From an uncultured Prevotella sp. (GTDB lineage: Bacteria > Bacteroidota > Bacteroidia > Bacteroidales > Bacteroidaceae), in contig CAMHTW010000010.1 in NCBI GenBank assembly GCA_946188165.1, positions 21,789-85,788 of the forward strand: a stretch of DNA of 64,000 nucleotides, in the 5' to 3' direction. The first letter of the stretch is position 1; the number at the start of each line of letters is the position of its first letter. A model generated the notes under the pieces. It had not been told where the DNA came from. It was given only the letters and a program-made list of their open reading frames with translations, and did no database searches. Both the position numbers and the translations under genes were made by a program. Shown here one piece after another: positions 54,303 through 62,857 of this stretch.

Positions 54303-54448
54303 TATGCAACCATTGTGAAAGTCCAAAACATATAAATGATAGCCAGCACGATTAACGCACCGAAAATCCATGCTACTACCTTTTTACCTTGTTCTTCCTG
54401 TTTCTTGGCATAAGCCTCGCGCTTTGCATTTACTTTGTTCTTGCTCAT
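54302..54448 (-). CDS. Small single-pass membrane protein (48 residues)
   Basis: Translation gives MSKNKVNAKREAYAKKQEEQ followed by GKKVVAW and a hydrophobic segment IFGALIVLAIIYMFWTF, ending TMVA. A highly basic N-terminus followed by one transmembrane helix predicts an inner-membrane protein with cytoplasmic N-terminus. It starts 21 bp after prfB and its stop is fused to the CYTH start as TAATG, so it sits translationally coupled in the operon. The tight spacing, clean charge pattern and lack of a competing gene support it as real. I do not recognise a family, and function is unknown. Confidence 0.72.
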   Translation of the reverse strand: MSKNKVNAKREAYAKKQEEQGKKVVAWIFGALIVLAIIYMFWTFTMVA

Positions 54449-54469
54449 AATTGTAATATTTAAGTTTAA

Positions 54470-55591
54470 CTATTCATCATCATTAACAGGGAATTCCATC
54501 AGGTATGCCTTGATGAAATCGTCGATTTTACCGTCCATCACGCCATCAACATCGGAAGTCTGGTAGTTGGTACGGTGGTCCTTGACACGACGGTCGTCGA
54601 AGACGTAGGAACGAATCTGACTACCCCACTCTATCTTCTTCTTACCAGCCTCTATCTTGGCTTGGGCTTCCAAGCGCTTCTGCATGGCACGGTCGTAGAG
54701 TTGTGAACGCAGCAGTGCCATAGCGCGTTCCTTATTCTTTGGCTGGTCGCGCGTCTCAGTATTCTCAATGAGGATTTCCTCCTCAACACCTGTATCGGGG
54801 TCTGTGTACCAATAGCGCAGACGAACACCCGACTCCACCTTGTTGACGTTCTGGCCACCAGCACCACTCGAGCGGAAGGTGTCCCACGACAACTTAGCAG
54901 GATCGACATATACCTCGATGGTATCGTCAACCAGCGGACTGACAAAGACGGAGGCAAACGATGTCATTCGCTTACCCTGGGCATTATAGGGGGACACGCG
55001 CACTAAACGGTGGACACCATTCTCTGACTTCAGGTAGCCGTAGGCATATTCGCCACCTTCTATCTGCATCGTCACACTCTTGATACCAGCATCGTCACCT
55101 TCTTGCAGGTTGGCGATGCTGACCTTATAGTCATGAGCCTCAGCCCAACGCTGGTACATACGCATCAGCATTTGTGCCCAGTCTTGGGCCTCGGTACCAC
55201 CGGCACCGCTATTGATCTTGAGCACACACTCCATGGGGTCTTCCTTCTGACGGAGCATGTTCTTCAACTCCAGTTTCTCGATGAAATCTATCGCTTTTGC
55301 ATAATTGGCATCGACTTCCTCCTCAGTCACCATATCCTCTTTATAGAAGTCGTATGCCAACTGTAACTCGTCAGCAGCTGTACGTACATCCTGATAACCA
55401 TCGAGCCACTTCTTGATGCTCTTTACCTTCTTCATCTGCTCCTCAGCACGCTTCTGGTCTTCCCAGAAGTCAGGAGCCTGCGTACGAAGATCCTCCTCTT
55501 CGTACTCCATCTTCTTTTCGTCTATTTTCAAATACTTATACAGCGCATTAGCCCTGTCAAGCACATCTTTCAACTGATCTTGAGTAATCAT
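54470..55591 (-). CDS. prfB: Peptide chain release factor 2
   Basis: A 373-residue class I release factor, which recognises UGA and UAA stop codons and triggers peptide release. The universally conserved GGQ motif is at about residue 246 (SSGAGGQNVNKVESGVRL). An N-terminal helical domain is present (DFWEDQKRAEEQMKKVKSIKK), and the region from INSGAGGTEAQDWAQML matches RF2 rather than RF1. The whole gene is in one frame: at the place where many bacteria have the autoregulatory +1 frameshift (in-frame UGA after CUU), this gene reads ALYKYLKIDEKK without interruption. It follows the acyl-CoA ligase by 28 bp on the same strand and is followed by the 48-residue membrane protein. Confidence 0.96.
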   Translation of the reverse strand: MITQDQLKDVLDRANALYKYLKIDEKKMEYEEEDLRTQAPDFWEDQKRAEEQMKKVKSIKKWLDGYQDVRTAADELQLAYDFYKEDMVTEEEVDANYAKAIDFIEKLELKNMLRQKEDPMECVLKINSGAGGTEAQDWAQMLMRMYQRWAEAHDYKVSIANLQEGDDAGIKSVTMQIEGGEYAYGYLKSENGVHRLVRVSPYNAQGKRMTSFASVFVSPLVDDTIEVYVDPAKLSWDTFRSSGAGGQNVNKVESGVRLRYWYTDPDTGVEEEILIENTETRDQPKNKERAMALLRSQLYDRAMQKRLEAQAKIEAGKKKIEWGSQIRSYVFDDRRVKDHRTNYQTSDVDGVMDGKIDDFIKAYLMEFPVNDDE

Positions 55592-55619
55592 CTCTAAACT
55601 CTGAACTTTAAACTCTCAA

Positions 55620-57428
55620 CTATTCCTCATACATCTTATCGATTTCTGCCTTATAGTTTTCATTAAGAACTTTGCGGCGTATCTTCAGCGTATTGGTCAG
55701 TTCTCCCTTCTCCATCGACAAGGGGTAAGACAGTAGCGTGAAGCGTTTCACCTGCTCGTAGTGTGCCAGTTGTTGTTGAAGGGTGTCAATACGCTCCTTC
55801 ATCATCTCCATAATTTGAGGATGCTGACACAGTTCCTCACGTGTCTCAAACGCGATATGATGAGCATGAGCATATTCTTCCAACAGGCTATAGACAGGGA
55901 CGATAAGTGCCGATACAAACTTACGCTGGTCAGCAATAATCGCAATCTGGTCAATATACTTATCGACCAACAGTTTCGATTCTATCATCTGTGGTGCAAT
56001 ATATTTACCATTTGACGTCTTAAAGAGGTCTTTGATACGCTCTGTCAGGAACAACTCGCCATTCTTTATATAGCCGGCATCACCTGTCTTAAAGTAACCG
56101 TCTTCCGTAAAGGCATCCTTGGTCAGGTCATCACGGTTGTAATAGCCACAAGTAATCGTCGGACCCTTCAGCAGGATTTCTCCCTCTTCGCTGATTTTGA
56201 TACTAATACCTTCGATAGGTTGTCCCACGCTACCCACAGTGTAAGGCTCACCCAAATGGTCACAGCTGACGGTAGCCAACGACTCCGTCAAACCGTAGCC
56301 AACTATCATATTAATACCGATGGAATGGACGAATTCTTCAACAAAGGGACTTACTGCAGCACCTGCCGTCGGGAAGAAATGAGCATTCTCAAGTCCTAAT
56401 TCTTTACGGACCAACGAGAATACCGTACGATTCAGCATCTCATATTCCAAATGCAGAGGCAGCGGCGGTTTCTTACCCAAACTAAGATACTCGATATTAT
56501 GCTTGCGACCTACACTCAGCGCATGCATAAATAGCTTGCGCTGCATGGCACTGGCATGCTCTATCTTGTCCATCACACCCATATACACCTTCTCCCAGAA
56601 GCGCGGCACAGCCGACATACACGTGGGATGCGTCTCACGCATGGACTGTTGTACCTGCATCGGGTAAGTGTTCACGATGAGACGTGCACCTGCATACAAA
56701 CACAGCATAGCCCAACCACGCTCGAAGATGTGTGTATAGGGCAGGAAGTTCATGATGCGGTCATTCTCATTGACAGGCACACACTTGCTATTGGCAACTA
56801 TGGCGGCATTAAATTGTCCGTGGGTCAGAATAACACCTTTCGAATTACCTGTTGTACCACTGGTATAGAGAATATTGGCGATATCATCGAAGGAAGCTTC
56901 CTTCTGCAACCGTTCCACCTCAATCTGTCGGGGCAAATTCTCACCCAACTTGATGAAATCGCTGAAATAAACAGCATTAGGATCATTTGTAGAGATTTGA
57001 ACCAACGGGTCGAACACGATGATACGCTCCAGCGTCGGACAGAGCGAAAAGATGCGACGGGCTTTGTCGTACTGGTCCTGTTCACCCACAAAGAGGAAAC
57101 GTACCTTGGCATCGTTGACCATAAACTGTATCTGCTGCTCCGACGAAGTGGCATAGAACGGAATGGTCACAGCACGAATACCCCAGGCAGCAAAGTCACA
57201 CTCGATATACTGCGCCGAGTTCTGTGAAAAGATACCAATGTTCTCTTGAACCTTCACACCCAGATTCAGCAAAGCGTTGCTGATTTGCTTAACGGTCTGC
57301 GACACCTGATTCCACGACAATGATTTCCATTCCTTGCCACTAAAATCCTGATAGATCAGCATCTCGCGGTCACCATACTTCTTTGCCTGTTCGTGCACCA
57401 GCACTGACATGTGATAATTCGTCTGCAT
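55620..57428 (-). CDS. Long-chain fatty acid-CoA ligase-type AMP-forming synthetase
   Basis: A 602-residue adenylate-forming enzyme that activates a fatty acid with ATP and CoA. Signatures are the phosphate-binding loop YTSGTTGNSKGVILTHGQ (about residue 188), the adenine-binding GYGLTES (about 376), and the A8-type region YFKTGDAGYIKNGELFLTER followed by KDLFKTSNGKYIAPQMIES. The length and lid sequence fit the bacterial FadD/FAA1 long-chain group. It heads the minus-strand operon (ligase, prfB, small membrane protein, CYTH). A -7 element is at 57454-57461, and an AGGAG-like ribosome-binding sequence precedes the ATG, which is unusual for this phylum. Chain-length preference cannot be inferred. 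Confidence 0.92.
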   Translation of the reverse strand: MQTNYHMSVLVHEQAKKYGDREMLIYQDFSGKEWKSLSWNQVSQTVKQISNALLNLGVKVQENIGIFSQNSAQYIECDFAAWGIRAVTIPFYATSSEQQIQFMVNDAKVRFLFVGEQDQYDKARRIFSLCPTLERIIVFDPLVQISTNDPNAVYFSDFIKLGENLPRQIEVERLQKEASFDDIANILYTSGTTGNSKGVILTHGQFNAAIVANSKCVPVNENDRIMNFLPYTHIFERGWAMLCLYAGARLIVNTYPMQVQQSMRETHPTCMSAVPRFWEKVYMGVMDKIEHASAMQRKLFMHALSVGRKHNIEYLSLGKKPPLPLHLEYEMLNRTVFSLVRKELGLENAHFFPTAGAAVSPFVEEFVHSIGINMIVGYGLTESLATVSCDHLGEPYTVGSVGQPIEGISIKISEEGEILLKGPTITCGYYNRDDLTKDAFTEDGYFKTGDAGYIKNGELFLTERIKDLFKTSNGKYIAPQMIESKLLVDKYIDQIAIIADQRKFVSALIVPVYSLLEEYAHAHHIAFETREELCQHPQIMEMMKERIDTLQQQLAHYEQVKRFTLLSYPLSMEKGELTNTLKIRRKVLNENYKAEIDKMYEE

Positions 57429-57453
57429 AATCTCTCTCCTAATTATTTAGCTG

Positions 57454-57461
57454 CAAAGATA
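57454..57461 (-). promoter_or_regulatory. Promoter -7 element of the acyl-CoA ligase operon
   Basis: TATCTTTG on the minus strand, about 25 bp upstream of the ATG at 57428. No good -33 element at the expected spacing. It is divergent from the promoter at 57506-57513. Confidence 0.6.
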
Positions 57462-57505
57462 CAAATAAAATAAGAATTAAGAGTTATGAATTAAGAATTA
57501 TTTTG

Positions 57506-57513
57506 TATCTTTG
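57506..57513 (+). promoter_or_regulatory. Promoter -7 element of the M20 hydrolase gene
   Basis: TATCTTTG lies only eight bases before the ATG at 57522, predicting an mRNA leader of a few bases at most. The DNA between the two divergent promoters contains repeated GAATTAAGA-like sequence. Confidence 0.65.
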
Positions 57514-57521
57514 CACCAATT

Positions 57522-58577
57522 ATGGATATTAATCAATATACAAAAGAAGCCGTCGAGTTGTTGCAAAAGCTTATAGCAACACCATCGATTAGTCGCGAAG
57601 AAAGTGCAGCTGCAGACATTTTGGCTGATTTCATCGGAAAATGCGGACTTCCCGTGAAGCGTATCGGGAATAATATTTTGGTACAGGAAGCGTTGGACGA
57701 CAACAAACCAACCCTGCTATTGAATGCCCATATCGACACAGTCAAGCCCGTGAGCACATGGACGCGCGACCCTTTCAATCCGACAATTGAGGACAATTAC
57801 CTGTATGGTTTAGGTTCGAACGACTGCGGTGGTGGACTGGTAAGCCTGCTACAGGTGTACCGCATCCTACGCACGCGCGACGTACCTTATAATATAGTAT
57901 ATTTGGCCAGTTGTGAGGAAGAGGTAAGCGGACAAAATGGTTTCTCGCTGGCATTGCCTGAACTGCCAAAGATTGACGTGGCCATCGTGGGAGAGCCAAC
58001 AGGCATGCAGCCCGCCATTGCCGAGAAGGGACTGATGGTGATTGACGGTGTGGCACGAGGCAAGAGCGGTCATGCGGCTCGCGATGAGGGTGTCAATGCC
58101 ATCTATGAGGCTTTGGATGACTTGATGTGGCTGCGCAACCATAAGTTCCGCAGACGTAGTCTACTGCTTGGTCCTACGAAGGTAACGGTGAGCATGATTA
58201 ATAGTGGCACCCAACATAATGTAGTGCCCGACGAGTGTCACTTCGTAATTGACGTACGTACCAACGAGTTCTATCAGAACGAATACCTGTTCAATTTCCT
58301 GCAAAGCCACATGAAGAAATGTGAACTGACGGCTCGCTCATTCCGCCTATCGTCATCGCATATCCCCGTTGGGCATCCCTTGATACAACGCTGTATCAAG
58401 ATGGGTATGTCGCCTTACGGCTCTCCAACGCTAAGCGATCAGGCACTGATGCCCTTCCTCTCCTTTAAATTAGGACCTGGCGAATCAAGCCGTTCACACT
58501 CTGCTGACGAATACATCCGGATTTCAGAGATTGAACATGCAATTGAAACATACGTTTCCTTAATTAGTAATGAGTAA
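57522..58577 (+). CDS. M20-family metallo-hydrolase (ArgE/DapE-like)
   Basis: A 351-residue zinc-dependent amidohydrolase. Metal ligands are recognisable in order: His70 in LLNAHIDTV, Asp101 in GLGSNDCGGGLV, the Glu pair 133-134 in ASCEEEVSG, Glu in VGEPTG (about 159), and His in SRSHSADEYI near the C-terminus. The dimerisation domain lies between. Close relatives in Bacteroidetes are annotated as ArgE-type deacylases; in that phylum arginine synthesis uses N-succinylated intermediates, so a desuccinylase role is possible. No other arg genes are in the window, so the substrate stays open. It is transcribed alone, between two minus-strand operons. Confidence 0.88.
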   Translation: MDINQYTKEAVELLQKLIATPSISREESAAADILADFIGKCGLPVKRIGNNILVQEALDDNKPTLLLNAHIDTVKPVSTWTRDPFNPTIEDNYLYGLGSNDCGGGLVSLLQVYRILRTRDVPYNIVYLASCEEEVSGQNGFSLALPELPKIDVAIVGEPTGMQPAIAEKGLMVIDGVARGKSGHAARDEGVNAIYEALDDLMWLRNHKFRRRSLLLGPTKVTVSMINSGTQHNVVPDECHFVIDVRTNEFYQNEYLFNFLQSHMKKCELTARSFRLSSSHIPVGHPLIQRCIKMGMSPYGSPTLSDQALMPFLSFKLGPGESSRSHSADEYIRISEIEHAIETYVSLISNE

Positions 58578-58590
58578 TTACTCACTAAAA

Positions 58591-60174
58591 TCATCTTCCC
58601 AGCCAACTCTCAGGATTGAGTTTAGCTGTCTCTCTGCGCAACTGGAACTGTAGGATATTATCCTGTCCTAACCGGCCTAAGGTCTGACGGGTGGTAACCT
58701 TCTGACCACGATGTACGTTGACGTTGGCTAAATTACAATAGACACTGATGTAGCTGCCATGACGTACCATGACCACCATTGTACCGCCAAAACTGAACAC
58801 TGCACTGACCTCGCCATCGAATATGCTACGGGCCTGAGCACCTGGGCTACCTTGGATGTTGATACCCTTGTTGTCAAGTGTCACATTATGCAAGCCCTCT
58901 ACATTATACTGGCCAAAATGGCTTACGATACGATAGCCGCCAGTAATGGGGATGGGTAAACGACCACGATTACTCTCGAAGCTGCCACTGATACGCATAT
59001 CCTCGGTAGGTGCATTTAGCACAGCCTCAGCTTCCTTACGGGCTGTGGCCACCTCCTTGGCATGTTCGCGAGCCTCAGCATCCGCTTTCTTCTCGGCAGC
59101 CAGACGGGCCTCTTCAGCCTCACGAGCCTTGCGTTCAGCAGCCTCACGGGCTTGTTTGTTCTTGGCAGCCATTGCCTCCTGTTTGGCACGCTCCTCACGT
59201 TCCTTGGCTTCTGCAATACGACGGGCATTCTCACGCGCTGCGGCCTCGGCAGCAGCCTTTTTACGAGCCAGTTCAGCAGCACGCTTCTTGGCAGCCTCAG
59301 CCTCGGCACGTCTCTTAGCTTCAGCAGCGGCACGTGCCTTCTGGCGGGCCACCTCCTCGGCAATCAAACGATCAATCTGGGCATTCAGCGCAGCATCCTT
59401 CTTCTTCTGTTGGGCTATAATACCTTGGATGGTCTTTTGTTCTTTCTGCAGGGTTTGAACCACCTGCTTCTGCTCAATCTGCTTACCCTCCAGCGATTGC
59501 CGTTCCTGTTCACCACGCGTCAACAACATCTGCTTATGTTGCTGAGCATTGGCAATCTCTTGAAACTTACGGTTCACCTCTTCCTCTTCAGCCTTTACAC
59601 GTTCTCCTTGTACACGCTGGTAGGAAGCGTATTCACGCATAAAACGCAGACGACGCACCAGTTGTGTCAAGTTGTCGGCACTGAAGATGAACATCAGCTG
59701 GTTCTGAGCTGAGCGGTTACGATGCATGTAGCGCATCGATTTGACATAGTTCTTCTTGGTCTTATCCAGCTTCTCCTGCAACAGGTCAAATTGTCCAAGC
59801 AGCATCTCTATTTCAATATCCAGCGAAGAAATGTCTTTTCTAATGGTATCAATAGTACGGCGTTTACCCTCTATCTCCGTGTTCAAAGCCATCAGGTTGT
59901 TAAGACGTTTCTTCACGTCCTGTTCATTACTGCGCAGGCGACGTTCCTGTTCCTTGATTTGTCGCTGAATCTGTTGGCGTTGCTTTTCCAAAGCCTGAAC
60001 CGATGTCGTGTTTTGACTATTAGTCTTTGGCTTCCGGCTTTTAACTGTCTTTTTAACAACCCGCTTAGTTGTCCGCTTCTGCTGGGCGTTTAGAGATAGA
60101 GGAAATGAGAAAAAGAGGAAATGAGAGATTAGGACAAACATCAACAAAAGTCGATGCCAACCCCAATTGCTCAT
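58591..60174 (-). CDS. EnvC-like murein hydrolase activator (coiled coil + degenerate LytM/M23 domain)
   Basis: A 527-residue exported protein of the EnvC type, which activates cell-wall amidases during division. The start at ATG 60174 gives a signal peptide ending FPLSLNAQ; a longer frame from 60216 would only add residues written by short TCTCAATTTC-like repeats. Residues about 30-260 are coiled coil (EKQRQQIQRQIKEQERRLR), about 260-375 are an Ala/Lys/Glu/Arg-rich helix, and from about 396 there is an M23/LytM domain (KGINIQGSPGAQARSIFDGE). The usual zinc ligands are missing: the HxxxD and HLHFE positions read as NKGIN and ILQFQ. This fits a non-catalytic activator. It is last in the dut-TPR-DUF4292-EnvC group. 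Confidence 0.88.
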   Translation of the reverse strand: MSNWGWHRLLLMFVLISHFLFFSFPLSLNAQQKRTTKRVVKKTVKSRKPKTNSQNTTSVQALEKQRQQIQRQIKEQERRLRSNEQDVKKRLNNLMALNTEIEGKRRTIDTIRKDISSLDIEIEMLLGQFDLLQEKLDKTKKNYVKSMRYMHRNRSAQNQLMFIFSADNLTQLVRRLRFMREYASYQRVQGERVKAEEEEVNRKFQEIANAQQHKQMLLTRGEQERQSLEGKQIEQKQVVQTLQKEQKTIQGIIAQQKKKDAALNAQIDRLIAEEVARQKARAAAEAKRRAEAEAAKKRAAELARKKAAAEAAARENARRIAEAKEREERAKQEAMAAKNKQAREAAERKAREAEEARLAAEKKADAEAREHAKEVATARKEAEAVLNAPTEDMRISGSFESNRGRLPIPITGGYRIVSHFGQYNVEGLHNVTLDNKGINIQGSPGAQARSIFDGEVSAVFSFGGTMVVMVRHGSYISVYCNLANVNVHRGQKVTTRQTLGRLGQDNILQFQLRRETAKLNPESWLGR

Positions 60175-60240
60175 TCTCTCAATCTCTAAATATCTCAATT
60201 TCTTATAACTTCTCATTTTCTCAATTTCTCAATCTCTTTT
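60100..60240. repeat. TCTCATTT/TCTCAATTT arrays around and inside the EnvC signal-peptide region
   Basis: Units of TCTCAATTTC and TCTCATTT fill 60175-60240 between DUF4292 and EnvC. Related GAGGAAATGAGA units at about 60108-60135 lie inside the EnvC gene, encoding its signal-peptide core (SHFLFFSFPLSL on the minus strand). The same array type is at 1-16 and 1917-1947. Confidence 0.6.
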
Positions 60241-61087
60241 AGAGTGCCATGAAACGACGTAGGATCTCGTCAACTGAGACCTCACGATACTTACCAGACA
60301 CTTCGGTACGTGTTTCCCAATCCTCATCAGCACCTAAGTAGTTGAGCATCATCTCGAACTTTACCTCCTTATCGGGGGTTGTGAACTTAACCTTATGGTC
60401 CATCGGGAACTTCTTACGACCATTCTGCTTAAAGTCCACATAGTCCCAATTCAACTGATAGTTGCCACGGTACCTGTCCTTATAGAGGATATTAGCCATC
60501 TTCACCAAAGCGTTACCCTTATCAGCCAGCCAGCGATACGACAATTTGCCGCTTTCCATCGAGATGACAGCATCTTCTCCCTCCATATCAGTGGCATAGC
60601 TTTTCAACATTTCGTCTGTCATACGCGTCTTACCTGGCTGGAACAACTCATTCCAAAACAGGGCTTGCAGGGCATAGAAGTCAAGACCGCTATTACGCAT
60701 AAATTCCAACTGCTGATAGGGCACTCTCAGATACTGCTTATTGATACGGTCCATGACCAACACATAGTCCTTAGTGAACTCCAAACGACCAGCTTCAACA
60801 AAACCGAAAGCCATCAGTTGCAAACGGATGACATCATCGCGCTTCATCTTCAGATTACCTGTGAGCGTCAATTGCTGGGAACCCACTTCTACCGAGAACT
60901 TCACCTTTGAAGTGACAAAACGAGCATGCTGAGCATTGTCGCTTACCTTCTGCAGGAATTCCTGCTTCTGCACCACTGCCTGAGCGTTAGGCGTCTCGTT
61001 GACAACCTTACGCGTAGAACCACAGCTTGCCACCATAGCGATTGTCATGGTTACTGCTGCCAACTTCATGATACGTAATGATTTCAT
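60239..61087 (-). CDS. DUF4292 lipoprotein
   Basis: A 282-residue lipoprotein with a signal ending TIAMVASC (Cys22). The mature protein is predicted to be mostly beta-strand (FSVEVGSQQLTLTGNLKMKR; VIRLQLMAFGFVEAGRLEFT; YVLVMDRINKQYLRVPYQQL), resembling the LolA/LolB-like half-barrel of DUF4292. Such proteins may carry lipids or lipoproteins through the periplasm, but no function is proven. Its start overlaps the stop of the TPR gene by 4 bp. The order dut - TPR - DUF4292 - EnvC recurs in Bacteroidales, suggesting an envelope role. Confidence 0.85.
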   Translation of the reverse strand: MKSLRIMKLAAVTMTIAMVASCGSTRKVVNETPNAQAVVQKQEFLQKVSDNAQHARFVTSKVKFSVEVGSQQLTLTGNLKMKRDDVIRLQLMAFGFVEAGRLEFTKDYVLVMDRINKQYLRVPYQQLEFMRNSGLDFYALQALFWNELFQPGKTRMTDEMLKSYATDMEGEDAVISMESGKLSYRWLADKGNALVKMANILYKDRYRGNYQLNWDYVDFKQNGRKKFPMDHKVKFTTPDKEVKFEMMLNYLGADEDWETRTEVSGKYREVSVDEILRRFMAL

Positions 61088-62808
61088 TCTTTCAGATATT
61101 TTTTTAGTTTAATTTTTCGTATTAATATCGGACGACGATCATTCTTGGGGTCGCCCTCCTTTTCAACTCGTTCCAGTGCCTGTTGCCAGTAAACCAACGC
61201 TTGCGTGGCATCACCGGCCTGATAATAGATGTCGCCTGCATGCTCCAAGAGTACTGCAGATGTGTCGTTATCGTATTGCAAAGTCTGGTCAATGTAAATT
61301 TTGGCCTCACTATAGCGTTGCTGCATAAACAATATCCAGGCATATGTATCCAGATAGGTGGCATTTTTGGGCTCCGCCTTGATGGTACGGTACGACATCT
61401 GCTCAGCCTTGTCGAGCTGTTCACCCAACTCACTCAGATAGTAGGCATAGTTATTGAGACAACCGATGTTGTCATCCTTCCATACCAGACATGAATCGTA
61501 GGCCACAAAGGCTTCTTGCGTCTGCCCCTTCTGATGCAGGATGTCACCCATTACCGCATAGAAGTCGCTCACAATGGACGGATCGCTCTGAGCCGTAATA
61601 ACTCCAATACCATTCTGGAAGGCATTAAGTGCCTGGTCCAACTGATCCTTTTGATAATAGGCAATGCCTTGGTAATAGTAGAACGCCATCTCATCAGGGT
61701 TATACTGACGGGCATCCTGACAAAGCGATATCACCCGGTCACGATTGCCTGCCTCCCAAGCATAGCCTACCAATTGCAGACGGGCAGCAGCATTGGTGGG
61801 CTCCAAAGCCAAGGCATGCTCCAATACAGGACTGATACTGTCAGAAGGCATCTTCTTCAAATTCATATATGTGGCACAGAAAAGAGCCAGATCAGCATCA
61901 GCCAACGGCGTATCCAGCACACGTTGGAACATGCGAAGCACCTGTGTAGAGTCTCCCCCGCTACGCTCGCTCTCGCCAATGAGTTGACGAAACAGTATGA
62001 CACGGTCCTGCGTCGTCGCATTCCGGTTCATCAGCATACGCTCCAACCACACATGCGCCTGTACGGAGTCATTTATCTCATTATAGTGCGACAGCATAGC
62101 CATTTGCGCACTGCGACTGTCTGGATCCTTCTTCAACACTTCGTTATAGATGGCCAGCGCTTTTTTCTGTTGTCCGTTCAAATAGAGCGTTGTACCATAC
62201 AAACAGCGATAGTTCAGGTCGTTGGGATACTGATCAGCCAATTGCTTCATCTCACTGATAGCAGCCTTCTTGTCGCCTTTCTGTGTGTATAACTCACTCT
62301 TGGCCATAGACAGGCGTTCACTTTTTCCTTCCAGTGTCTCCAGTCGTGACAGGGTACGGATGGCACCTTCATAGTCCTTTTGCTGTTCGTAGAGTTGTAC
62401 CAGCATTGACAACACGTCCTCACGGTCGCGATTCATATCATAAATACGCTCCATGACATCAATAGCCTCTTCGTACTTCCTACGTGAAATGTAGGTGTTG
62501 GCCAACGTCTCCAAATACGTTTCATTATTCGGTTCCAACTGTGCAGCCTTCTCCGAATATGCCAATGCCTTATCCTTATTTTTTAGGAAGTCATAGTATC
62601 GTGCCAGATAGTAGAAAGCTTCAGAGCGGGTAGAATCGATCTCCACACAATGGGTCAGCAAATCAAAGGCTGCATCAAGACTACCCTTTTCCTGCTGACA
62701 GATAGCCTCCAAGAAAAAGGCATCATAGCGCCGCTGCTCATCCTGCGCCACGACTGGCAACGCTACCCATGTTGCCAATAAAAGCAATATATACCTTACT
62801 CTAATCAC
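61084..62808 (-). CDS. Periplasmic tetratricopeptide-repeat protein
   Basis: A 574-residue protein with an N-terminal signal peptide (YILLLLATWVALPVVAQ) and TPR-type helical pairs along its whole length (EAFYYLARYYDFLKNKDKAL; ALAYSEKAAQLEPNNETYLE; AFYYYQGIAYYQKDQLDQAL). TPR arrays mediate protein contacts; the neighbours suggest envelope assembly. The start is a GTG at 62808; there is no nearby ATG, and an in-frame stop lies just upstream. That GTG is at the end of a GTGAAAA array. The gene ends in a 4-bp overlap with DUF4292. Confidence 0.87.
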   Translation of the reverse strand: MIRVRYILLLLATWVALPVVAQDEQRRYDAFFLEAICQQEKGSLDAAFDLLTHCVEIDSTRSEAFYYLARYYDFLKNKDKALAYSEKAAQLEPNNETYLETLANTYISRRKYEEAIDVMERIYDMNRDREDVLSMLVQLYEQQKDYEGAIRTLSRLETLEGKSERLSMAKSELYTQKGDKKAAISEMKQLADQYPNDLNYRCLYGTTLYLNGQQKKALAIYNEVLKKDPDSRSAQMAMLSHYNEINDSVQAHVWLERMLMNRNATTQDRVILFRQLIGESERSGGDSTQVLRMFQRVLDTPLADADLALFCATYMNLKKMPSDSISPVLEHALALEPTNAAARLQLVGYAWEAGNRDRVISLCQDARQYNPDEMAFYYYQGIAYYQKDQLDQALNAFQNGIGVITAQSDPSIVSDFYAVMGDILHQKGQTQEAFVAYDSCLVWKDDNIGCLNNYAYYLSELGEQLDKAEQMSYRTIKAEPKNATYLDTYAWILFMQQRYSEAKIYIDQTLQYDNDTSAVLLEHAGDIYYQAGDATQALVYWQQALERVEKEGDPKNDRRPILIRKIKLKKYLKE

Positions 62809-62845
62809 TTTTCACTATTCACTTTTCACTTTTCACTTTTCACTA
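62808..62845. repeat. 7-bp tandem array (ACTTTTC) between dut and the TPR gene
   Basis: Five 7-bp units, one variant (ACTATTC), occupy the gap. On the minus strand they read GTGAAAA, and the last GTG serves as the start codon of the TPR gene. A GGGC-GAA-GCCC hairpin follows at 62846-62856, at the end of dut. Confidence 0.75.
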
Positions 62846-62857
62846 GGGCGAAGCCCG

